DNA of 64,000 nucleotides from positions 186,001-250,000 of the forward strand of contig JAHHQQ010000001.1 in assembly GCA_020026275.1 (NCBI GenBank). The letters are read 5' to 3'. The notes beneath the pieces were generated by a model. It searched no databases and was not told the origin of the DNA. It was given only the letters and a program-made list of their open reading frames with translations. Of the stretch, positions 51,309-58,266 are shown one piece after another (position 1 is the first letter of the stretch; every line of letters starts with the position of its first letter). Source of the stretch: Bacteroidales bacterium (lineage in GTDB: Bacteria > Bacteroidota > Bacteroidia > Bacteroidales > UBA932). Both the position numbers and the translations under genes were made by a program.

Positions 51309-52000
51309 AACGGTTGATCTACCCAATCTTTTAAAATCATCAGGCGGGCGCCAGAAGGCAAATTCTCCTCGCATCGGGTATGATAATGCCCCATAAGGAT
51401 ATAATCCACCGGATTCTGTCGGGAGAATTCATCCGCCCATTTGTAGAGCGGCTCCTCCACTCCACGGAATTGATAAGGGACATTGCGTGCCAGCTTACTC
51501 TTTCTGGACCAACCTGTGGCAAACCAGAAAACGATTCGAGGATGAATAAAGCCACAACACCTCCGGAACCAATAGGCATTGAAACATTTTTTCATGAATT
51601 TATAGAGCCCCATACCCGGCCCCAACCCATCGCCATGGCCGATACAGAATTTCTTGCCCCCCATTTCAAACAAATAAGGCTGCTCCAGAACATGGATTCC
51701 CATCTCCTGGAAATAACGGAAGCACCAAGCATCATGATTACCCTTGATGAAATAGACTTCCACCCCAGCCCCGATAAGGTCCATCAAAGCTGAGAACACT
51801 CGGACGTACCCCTTCGGAACCACATCATGATATTCATACCAAAAATCCCATATGTCCCCCAAAAGATAGACACCTGCAGTCTCCTCCTTGGGGATCGCCC
51901 TCAAGAAACGAACAAATTCGTTTTCCCTCTCCACCGGATTCTTGACGTCCAGTCCGAGATGGACATCTGAAGCAAAAAAAATTAGATGTCTCTTGTCCAT
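51251..52000 (-). CDS. lpxH: UDP-2,3-diacylglucosamine diphosphatase (LpxH)
   Basis: This lipid A pathway enzyme cleaves UDP-2,3-diacylglucosamine to lipid X and UMP. The metallophosphoesterase motifs are in order: DVHLG (residues 12-16), GDIWD (about 49), GNHD (about 87), CIGHGDG (about 120) and GHYHTR (about 206). Length 249 aa. The C-terminal end overlaps the DUF4294 gene on the other strand by 58 bp. It is the last gene of ftsX-DUF3098-uppP-lpxH, 18 bp after uppP. Confidence 0.92.
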   Translation of the reverse strand: MDKRHLIFFASDVHLGLDVKNPVERENEFVRFLRAIPKEETAGVYLLGDIWDFWYEYHDVVPKGYVRVFSALMDLIGAGVEVYFIKGNHDAWCFRYFQEMGIHVLEQPYLFEMGGKKFCIGHGDGLGPGMGLYKFMKKCFNAYWFRRCCGFIHPRIVFWFATGWSRKSKLARNVPYQFRGVEEPLYKWADEFSRQNPVDYILMGHYHTRCEENLPSGARLMILKDWVDQPFYLNFDGMTGTFGYFPNME

Positions 52001-52018
52001 TGCGATGTTCTGAAGATT

Positions 52019-52846
52019 TTATGCGAAAATGAAGATCAACAATGCAGCAAACAGACAATAAAGACTGAACCAGGTCAGTTTGGATTTGCGTACAATGGAA
52101 ATCATCACCTTGCAAGCAAACAGACCAGACAAAAAGGCAGAAAGGAAAGCCAATGTCAAAATCCATGGGCTCAGTCCGCCACTGACAGTTTCAGAACCAC
52201 TCCATACCCCCATGAAAGACAGAAGCTGCTCTCCTACTATCGGAACCAATACCATGAGAAACGAGAACTGTGCCATTTCATTTTTCTTGACACCACTCAT
52301 CAATCCTACAGCAATTGTGGTACCGGAACGAGACAGACCCGGAGCCACTGCAAGAGACTGTCCCAGTCCCACCAAAAAGGCCTGCCAATAGGAAATGCCA
52401 TTTCTATGATGATTCTCTACCTCTCCCTTGCGCTCACGACGGAAAGTAATCTGATCAGACAAAAACAGAAGAATCGCTGTAATGACCAGAAATATGCCTA
52501 CAATAACTATACTGCCTGAGAAGGCGGCATCAATGGTGTCCTTCAAGAAGAGTCCAACAACAGCCACCGGTACCATAGATACAGCAATCTTCAAACAATA
52601 ATCCATCTCGTCATTGTTCTTGAACTTGAAGAAACCTTTGAGCAAAGTCTTGATTTCCACAAAGAATACAACAATAGTGCTGAGCACCGTCGCAAGATGG
52701 ACAATCATAGTAAAATCCCAAAAGTTCTTGACACCGTCCACACCAAGCAATTCCTTGAATATCAAAAGATGGCCACTACTGCTGACCGGAAGAAATTCCG
52801 TCAGCCCCTGAACAATTCCCAATATAATTGCGTCCCACCATTCCAT
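52019..52846 (-). CDS. uppP: undecaprenyl-diphosphate phosphatase (UppP/BacA)
   Basis: This integral membrane phosphatase recycles the undecaprenyl lipid carrier for cell-wall synthesis. Eight helices are predicted. The active-site motifs are GLTEFLPVSSSGHL (about residue 13) and APGLSRSGTTIAVGL (about residue 169). I start at the ATG at 52846 (MEWWDAIILGIVQG), which matches the family; an upstream ATG at 52891 would run into the DUF3098 gene. Length is then 275 aa. Downstream is lpxH. Confidence 0.94.
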   Translation of the reverse strand: MEWWDAIILGIVQGLTEFLPVSSSGHLLIFKELLGVDGVKNFWDFTMIVHLATVLSTIVVFFVEIKTLLKGFFKFKNNDEMDYCLKIAVSMVPVAVVGLFLKDTIDAAFSGSIVIVGIFLVITAILLFLSDQITFRRERKGEVENHHRNGISYWQAFLVGLGQSLAVAPGLSRSGTTIAVGLMSGVKKNEMAQFSFLMVLVPIVGEQLLSFMGVWSGSETVSGGLSPWILTLAFLSAFLSGLFACKVMISIVRKSKLTWFSLYCLFAALLIFIFA

Positions 52847-52850
52847 AATA

Positions 52851-53114
52851 TTATTCCTCTTTTTTTGTAAATCTTCCCATAATGGCAACAATCTCTATGA
52901 TAATGCCACAAACAATAACAGCCGGAGCTGCGACCAGTCTCCGGAAATCAAACATATCTTCATTGAATATTGCCGGATTGTCCGAACCGCCACCGACAAG
53001 CAGAATATAACCAGCAATCATGACCAGCAGCCCCACCACCAATATCTTCAGACCAGTCAGACTCATGGGCATCTTCCCATTTCCCTGAATTTCTTCTTTT
53101 TCTTTTTTTGCCAT
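52851..53114 (-). CDS. DUF3098 small membrane protein
   Basis: This 87-residue protein has a charged N-terminus (MAKKEKEEIQGNG), a hydrophobic helix (LKILVVGLLVMIAGYILLVG), a short periplasmic loop with a GGGSDN and a second helix (APAVIVCGIIIEIVAIMG). It fits DUF3098, nearly always located between ftsX and uppP in Bacteroidetes. Function is unknown; location suggests a role with FtsX or lipid-carrier recycling. Confidence 0.82.
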   Translation of the reverse strand: MAKKEKEEIQGNGKMPMSLTGLKILVVGLLVMIAGYILLVGGGSDNPAIFNEDMFDFRRLVAAPAVIVCGIIIEIVAIMGRFTKKEE

Positions 53115-53133
53115 ATATCTAAAATAAAAATGT

Positions 53134-54009
53134 CTAATACAATTTATCCTTGTCTAAAGATACCAATCTGCCTACGACAAAGAAAGTGCTGGTCACACAG
53201 ATGAACAGACCAGAAGCGACAACAATCCCTATCACCTGCAGAAGAAGATCAAACTGGAACACCTCAAACAATTGAGCGAACTCATTACGAATGAAGAAAA
53301 GAATGCCTACCAGCATAAGGATGGCCAAAAAAGCCGAGAACAGCCCCAAAATAGCGGACTTGACCAGAAACGGCCCCCTGATGAAACTTTTTGTCGCTCC
53401 CACCAGCTTCATAGTATGTATCGTGAACCTGCGGGAATAGACAATCAAATGCATCATGTTGGTAATCAGCACAAAAGATATGAACAGAAGCAACAGAATA
53501 AGCACTCCGAGAACCATGGAGATTTTACGGAGATTGGTATTGAGCGCCTCTATCAGCGAATCCTGACAGACTACCTCATCCACCAGATCATTTTTGTCCA
53601 ACTCCGACCGGACAAAGGCCAGACTATCTGGAGTGACATACGCAGCATTCAGCGTAATGTCAAAAGAAACAGGAATGGGAGAAACCTCAAACACGTCCAA
53701 GAAATCCTCCCCCAACATTTTTTCCATTTCAAGACGACCTTGTTCCTTGGTAACCACAGCCGAACTGCGAATAAAAGGAAGTTTGTCCAAATCCGGCTTG
53801 AATTCTGTCGCCTCTGTATCTTCCACCTCTGGTTTAAGAAGAACTGAAACTTTCACATTTTCCTTGAAATAATTGGAGACACTTTCTGCATTGACAAGAA
53901 GCATACTGGCCAAGCCCACCAGCAGCAGCACCAGACTGATACTGATGACAGATGACAAATAGGCGTTGACTATCCTTCTTCGAATCAACTTGTTTTCAAC
54001 TTTTGACAT
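53134..54009 (-). CDS. ftsX: FtsX-like cell-division ABC permease
   Basis: This four-helix membrane component pairs with FtsE to regulate peptidoglycan hydrolases at the septum. TM1 is SVISISLVLLLVGLASMLLV, a periplasmic domain follows to about residue 170, then TM2-TM4 (VLGVLILLLLFISFVLITNM and two more). The start is placed at 54009 (MSKVENKLIRRRIVN), because the -7 box TATCTTTG (54034-54041) lies between this and an upstream ATG at 54045. Length is 291 aa. ftsE is not adjacent. Confidence 0.92.
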   Translation of the reverse strand: MSKVENKLIRRRIVNAYLSSVISISLVLLLVGLASMLLVNAESVSNYFKENVKVSVLLKPEVEDTEATEFKPDLDKLPFIRSSAVVTKEQGRLEMEKMLGEDFLDVFEVSPIPVSFDITLNAAYVTPDSLAFVRSELDKNDLVDEVVCQDSLIEALNTNLRKISMVLGVLILLLLFISFVLITNMMHLIVYSRRFTIHTMKLVGATKSFIRGPFLVKSAILGLFSAFLAILMLVGILFFIRNEFAQLFEVFQFDLLLQVIGIVVASGLFICVTSTFFVVGRLVSLDKDKLY

Positions 54010-54029
54010 AGACCTGCAACTCCAAAATA

Positions 54030-54060
54030 TTGCCAAAGATAACAAAAATTACTATCTTTG
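54030..54060 (+). promoter_or_regulatory. promoter of the GT5-like gene
   Basis: TTG (54030-54032), 20 bases, TATCTTTG (54053-54060), then a leader of about 20 bases before the ATG at 54086. Confidence 0.65.
54034..54041 (-). promoter_or_regulatory. -7 element of ftsX
   Basis: TATCTTTG on the minus strand, 25 bp upstream of the chosen ftsX ATG. It lies within the divergent promoter region of the GT5-like gene. Confidence 0.6.
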
Positions 54061-54085
54061 TAAGAATTTAAAAAGGTTTATTAAA

Positions 54086-54907
54086 ATGGATGACCAAACA
54101 AAAAGAGTTTTATTCGTCAATTCGGAAATATTCCCATACCTTCCAGAATCACACCTCTCCAATATAGGAAGATATCTTCCACAAGGAGTTCAGGAAAAAG
54201 GGATGGAAATCCGCTCGTTCATGCCGCGTTATGGCTGCATCAATGAGAGAAAGAATCAACTTCATGAAGTGATCCGTCTGTCAGGGATGAATATCATCGT
54301 CAATGATATTGACCGGCCTCTCGTCATCAAGGTCGCATCCATTTCCGCTGCCAGACTTCAAGTCTATTTCATTGACAACGATGACTACTTCAAACGAAAA
54401 GAGACTTTCTGTGATACAGATGGGGGCTTCTTTACAGACAATGCAGAAAGAGCCATCTTCTTTGCACGGAGCGTATTGGAAACTGTTAAAAAATTAAGAT
54501 GGGCTCCAGATATCATCCATTGTCATGGCTGGATTTCACATATTCTTCCCCTCTACCTCAAGAAAGTATATAAGGACGATCCTATTTTCAGCAACAGCAA
54601 AGTAGTTCTGTCTCTTTATGATGATCTTGATTCTTCAACTCAGTTTGTGGACAACTTCGCACAGTTGACTCTATTCAATGACATCTCGGAAGAAGATGTT
54701 GAGATATTGAAGGAGCCGACAGGCATAAATCTTGCTAAATTAGCTGCCCAGTATTCAGATGGTGTCATTCTCAGTTCCGAGAACATTGACCCTGAAATTA
54801 TCCATTACTGTGAAGGCAGGTCCGTTCCGATGCTCCCCTACAAGGCAGCCTCTTTTGAAAACGGAACCTACGTAGACGATTACAAGAATTTTTACGACAA
54901 GTTCTAA
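54086..54907 (+). CDS. degenerate GT5 (starch/glycogen synthase) N-terminal-like protein
   Basis: The 273-residue protein has the opening fold of GT5 starch synthases (RVLFVNSEIFPYLPESHLSN) with SFMPRYGCINE and, about residue 145, WAPDIIHCHGW. The donor-binding KxGGL loop is ESHLS here, and the whole C-terminal nucleotide-sugar domain is missing, so glycogen synthesis is very unlikely despite its usual annotation. I start at 54086 (MDDQTKRVLF), 26 bp after the promoter; the longer frame from 53966 would include the promoter. It is followed 3 bp later by the DUF4270 gene, a conserved Bacteroidetes pair. Confidence 0.8.
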   Translation: MDDQTKRVLFVNSEIFPYLPESHLSNIGRYLPQGVQEKGMEIRSFMPRYGCINERKNQLHEVIRLSGMNIIVNDIDRPLVIKVASISAARLQVYFIDNDDYFKRKETFCDTDGGFFTDNAERAIFFARSVLETVKKLRWAPDIIHCHGWISHILPLYLKKVYKDDPIFSNSKVVLSLYDDLDSSTQFVDNFAQLTLFNDISEEDVEILKEPTGINLAKLAAQYSDGVILSSENIDPEIIHYCEGRSVPMLPYKAASFENGTYVDDYKNFYDKF

Positions 54908-54910
54908 AAA

Positions 54911-56545
54911 ATGAAAATGAAGTTTTCAGGCGTTGCCTTAAGCGCCCTTTCTGCAATCTATATCTTCTTTGGAAGTACATCTTGCATCAATGTCAACGAA
55001 AGTCTGGGACTGGATTATTTGGCCATTGACCAGCAGTACGACATTTATACTACCTCATTCAAGTTGAAGGATATCCAGATGCAATATCCGGACAGTTTGA
55101 CTGCATTCAACACCTACAGATTCACGGTCGGTGCAGTTAGGGACGACATATTTGGTCTGACTACCCGTTCCTCTGCCTTTACTTTGGTACCCGTCAACGA
55201 TTCATTGGATTTCGGCAAACCGGGAACCCAGCAGTTTACCAGTTTCCGCTTTTTCGGAATGCCGGACAAGATTTCCTGCGCAGAAAAAAGCCAGACAGAT
55301 ATCCTGCAAAATATCAACGTCTACGAACTTGAGGAAGCTTTCAATACCAAAGAAGCCTACCCGGTACTCAAATATTCGAAAAAAAGGATTACAGATGGTA
55401 TTCCTATCTACAATGGAAAAGATTCTCTATCCTTCAGCTTCTCCAAAGAATTCGGAGAAAAATATATGAGCATCCAGAAAAGCGATTTGGACTCTATTGC
55501 AACCTATGTCAAGAAATTTCCTGGCATTTACATCACCTGTGACAGCCCAATTGGAAAAGGAGGACGTATCAACATGTTCAAATTACCGATTGGATTGAAC
55601 GACGGATATATTACCGGAAGCTATGCAACCCTCCGATTCAAGGCAGAATATGACAACAGAGGACCGATTGACACTTCCTTCCTCTTCTATCTTGGCCCAG
55701 CCTCCAAATACAAATTGGAAGGTCTCATGACCACCAATGAAATGCAATATCCACAGATTGCGCTAGAATTGTCAGGACATGAAAGCAAAGGTATGGATGG
55801 AGTGGCTACAGACAAATTCTATCTGGAAGGAGGACGTGGCCTCAAACCAGTAGTCAAGGCTAAGCAGATCCGCGAAAAATTGATCGAGGCCATCGCCGAG
55901 CATGGAGATCCATCTAAAGTAGTCATCTGCAAGGCAACAATGAATCTTCCTTATTTCTACTCTCCTGCAGCATACAGAGAAGTGGACTATTTCCCCGCTG
56001 CAATCAGTCCGACTTGCCGAATTGTTGATGACAAAGCCATCCGCTTCGCAGCCATCACCGATTCCAGTGTAGAAGGAGAAAATCAAGGGACCATCAACCG
56101 TTCTCTCAACCAGTATTCTCCAGATATGTCTTACCATATTCAAGAATTGATAAATCTGAAAGATCTGGACAAAATTGAAAACTACGATATTTGGTATCTG
56201 GCCATGTCAGCAGAAGTGGTGTCTCAGCAAAATTCAAATACCAACAACGAGTATATGGATGAAATGATGCAGAACATGGCTTATGCGAACTACTATGACA
56301 ATATGTACGGCGGTTACGGAGGCTACGGCGGTTACGGAGGCTACGGAGGCTACGGAGGCTATTACAACAACTACTACAACTATTTGATGCTGCAACAAAT
56401 GTATGCTGCCCAAAACCAGCAGAAAAAAATAACAAAACTGATGATGGACCCTGACCAATATTACAGGGCCGTCTTCAAAGGTCCGGCTGAAGAGAACGGC
56501 CCAAGTATGACTGTCACTTTCGCCCTTCCGAAAGAATTGAAATAG
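54911..56545 (+). CDS. DUF4270 lipoprotein with Gly-Tyr repeat
   Basis: This 544-residue protein begins with a lipoprotein-type signal (MKMKFSGVALSALSAIYIFF, then GSTSC with the cysteine at about residue 26). The body is beta-rich and matches DUF4270, a Bacteroidetes cell-surface family of unknown function. Between about residues 464 and 490 it carries a Gly-Tyr repeat (GGYGGYGGYG...), followed by NNYYNYLMLQQMY, an insert not expected in the core domain. It pairs with the degenerate GT5-like protein. Transcription ends at the 48-bp palindrome just after the stop. Confidence 0.82.
   Translation: MKMKFSGVALSALSAIYIFFGSTSCINVNESLGLDYLAIDQQYDIYTTSFKLKDIQMQYPDSLTAFNTYRFTVGAVRDDIFGLTTRSSAFTLVPVNDSLDFGKPGTQQFTSFRFFGMPDKISCAEKSQTDILQNINVYELEEAFNTKEAYPVLKYSKKRITDGIPIYNGKDSLSFSFSKEFGEKYMSIQKSDLDSIATYVKKFPGIYITCDSPIGKGGRINMFKLPIGLNDGYITGSYATLRFKAEYDNRGPIDTSFLFYLGPASKYKLEGLMTTNEMQYPQIALELSGHESKGMDGVATDKFYLEGGRGLKPVVKAKQIREKLIEAIAEHGDPSKVVICKATMNLPYFYSPAAYREVDYFPAAISPTCRIVDDKAIRFAAITDSSVEGENQGTINRSLNQYSPDMSYHIQELINLKDLDKIENYDIWYLAMSAEVVSQQNSNTNNEYMDEMMQNMAYANYYDNMYGGYGGYGGYGGYGGYGGYYNNYYNYLMLQQMYAAQNQQKKITKLMMDPDQYYRAVFKGPAEENGPSMTVTFALPKELK
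56300..56370 (+). repeat. GGYGGY-coding tandem repeat within the DUF4270 gene
   Basis: Imperfect tandem copies of a 9-bp unit (GGAGGCTAC and GGCGGTTAC variants) run from about 56308 to 56364 and encode the GGY repeats. The unit is 3-codon based, so expansion or contraction keeps frame, making it a candidate for copy-number variation. Confidence 0.7.
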
Positions 56546-56558
56546 ACTCTTTTCATCA

Positions 56559-56606
56559 AGAAACAGATGCCCCCAGGAGCTGCAGCTCCTGGGGGCATCT
56601 GTTTCT
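56559..56606. terminator. 48-bp perfect palindrome, likely bidirectional terminator
   Basis: The arms 56559-56582 and 56583-56606 are perfectly complementary with no spacer; as RNA they form a stem of about 22 bp with a TGCA loop. Short T-runs occur on both sides (TGTTTCT). It lies 14 bp after the DUF4270 stop and 22 bp before the end of convergent yccF, so it can stop both transcripts. Confidence 0.8.
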
Positions 56607-56627
56607 CCTAATTTAGAAAACAACACT

Positions 56628-56996
56628 TCAACTGCCAAACTGTCCGAAAGGAAGAAGGGCGTATTTCGCCATCTTGAAATGCTGCAGGCCGAATGGAATG
56701 CCAACAACAGTAATGCAAAGGACAACTCCGACAACCAAATGGGCAAGGGTCAATTCAATCCCTCCGCACACTATCCAGATGATATTGAGAATCGCATTCA
56801 AAAGACCTAACTGCGGCTCTGCAAAAGTAGGCTCATGACCAAAAGGAGTCAATACAAAAACTCCCAATTTCATGAGCTGATATCCGAATGGAATGCCGAC
56901 AATGGTGACACACCAAAAAAGTCCTGCCAAAATATATACGAGACCTAAAACCAAACCTCCCAGCAGAAGCCATAAGATATTTGCAAAAAGATTCAT
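56628..56996 (-). CDS. yccF: YccF-family inner-membrane protein
   Basis: This small membrane protein is made of two repeats, each with a hydrophobic helix pair around CVTIVGIPFGYQLMKLG (about residue 30) and LCITVVGIPFGLQHFKMAKY (about residue 95). YccF has no established function. I start at 56996 (MNLFANILWLLLGGL) because the upstream residues from the longer frame (to 57062) are charged and unlike the family. Length is 122 aa. It follows acpP by 75 bp. Confidence 0.83.
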   Translation of the reverse strand: MNLFANILWLLLGGLVLGLVYILAGLFWCVTIVGIPFGYQLMKLGVFVLTPFGHEPTFAEPQLGLLNAILNIIWIVCGGIELTLAHLVVGVVLCITVVGIPFGLQHFKMAKYALLPFGQFGS

Positions 56997-57071
56997 AGCA
57001 TATGGACGATTTCGAAACAAAAAGAGGAGAATGGCAAAGCCATCCTCCTCCTTAATTTTCAAATGAAAATA

Positions 57072-57317
57072 TTATGCGTTTAGATGTTTTTCAACACATT
57101 TGATAGCATCCTCAACTGAGTCGATTCCGCTAGCTTCCTCATCAGGAATCTCTACACCGAACTCTTTCTCGAAAGCAAGAAGAAGTTCAACTGTATCAAG
57201 TGAATCTGCGCCAAGATCATTAACGAATTTAGCTGTTTCAGTAACTTCTGACTCTTCTCGACCCAACTTGTCAACGATAATAGCCTTTACCTTTTCTACA
57301 ATTTCTTCGTGTGACAT
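57072..57317 (-). CDS. acpP: acyl carrier protein
   Basis: This small acidic carrier of fatty-acid intermediates has 81 aa. The phosphopantetheine serine is S39 in LGADSLDTVELLLAF, the normal DSL motif. In Bacteroidetes acpP is usually followed by fabF; here yccF follows and no fabF is in the window. A weak box (TTAATTTG, 57397-57390 on the minus strand) may be its promoter, one base off the consensus. Confidence 0.96.
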   Translation of the reverse strand: MSHEEIVEKVKAIIVDKLGREESEVTETAKFVNDLGADSLDTVELLLAFEKEFGVEIPDEEASGIDSVEDAIKCVEKHLNA

Positions 57318-57465
57318 AATTTTTAAATTAGTTTATATAATAATTTACTTTTCATTTCAGCAATAAGGGTAAACTCTTATATGATTTTGCAAATTAAGTG
57401 ATAATTTTCGAAAAAAAAAAGATTTTCCATGAAATACCAACCTCACAAAATATGAAACCCTATGA

Positions 57466-58266
57466 TTAGCAGCACGTTTTATGCGGACAAGCACCTTGAG
57501 GACATGTGCCATTTTTCGCCAATTTCAACCAAATGCGGAGCCCGTTGACTGAGTTCAGCAAGTAGAAAATATATTTTATGAGCATCACTGCCGCATAATT
57601 TCCTCCTGCAGGACTAAACAAACGGTTGAGCCAAAGAAATATGGAAAAAATATTGACACCATTCCATATGTACCATTGCTCAGCAAATGCAAATGACATC
57701 AGAATCTGACCAATCACATTAAGAACAACGACGGCAGCATCCAACCCAATCTTGGCAATATCGATCTCATCAATATGACCAGCACTCAACTGAACCATAT
57801 CTAACCAATAGAGTATGCCTGCAATGGCAATTGTGCCCAAAACGAAAGAAAAAAGGACCATCCACCATTGGCGAGCTGTCAGCTTGCGTGCCTTTACTTT
57901 TTGATTCTCACCAGATTCATCTCGGCCAGCACCCCTCTTCTTCCACTGCCACAGTCCTACAAACTGCATCGGGAGAAAATACAGGATATGCTGATAGAAG
58001 AGTCCCAAATTGCCACTGTCATAATTGGCATAGGCACAGATGGAAACTTCTATTACACCAAAGAAGAAGTTCCAAATATTGCCATTTGCGCTCAGGACAG
58101 TATTCAATACGCCCATGACAGCACCAACAGCTACGACAATCTGCTTGATAACCTCGACTTCCGGTTTCTGCAATTCAAAAAAATTGACGATACATACTGA
58201 AAGCAGCATACCGACAATGATGAAAAGATTGAACCAATGATTGAATTTTTGTTCGTTAAATTTCAT
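57466..58266 (-). CDS. PnuC-like nicotinamide riboside transporter with Cys-rich tail
   Basis: This membrane protein of 266 aa has about seven helices. PnuC landmarks are NGNIWNFFFGVIEVSICAY (about residue 60), LPMQFVGLWQWKKRG (about 97) and FAEQWYIWNGVNIFSIFLW (about 200). It probably imports nicotinamide riboside or a related vitamin. It is longer than the typical PnuC of about 190-240 aa, with a hydrophilic linker around residues 110-130, and ends in CPQGACPHKTCC, a metal-binding-like tail not usual in PnuC. Its start codon shares one base with the uvrC stop, so it is translationally coupled. Confidence 0.8.
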   Translation of the reverse strand: MKFNEQKFNHWFNLFIIVGMLLSVCIVNFFELQKPEVEVIKQIVVAVGAVMGVLNTVLSANGNIWNFFFGVIEVSICAYANYDSGNLGLFYQHILYFLPMQFVGLWQWKKRGAGRDESGENQKVKARKLTARQWWMVLFSFVLGTIAIAGILYWLDMVQLSAGHIDEIDIAKIGLDAAVVVLNVIGQILMSFAFAEQWYIWNGVNIFSIFLWLNRLFSPAGGNYAAVMLIKYIFYLLNSVNGLRIWLKLAKNGTCPQGACPHKTCC

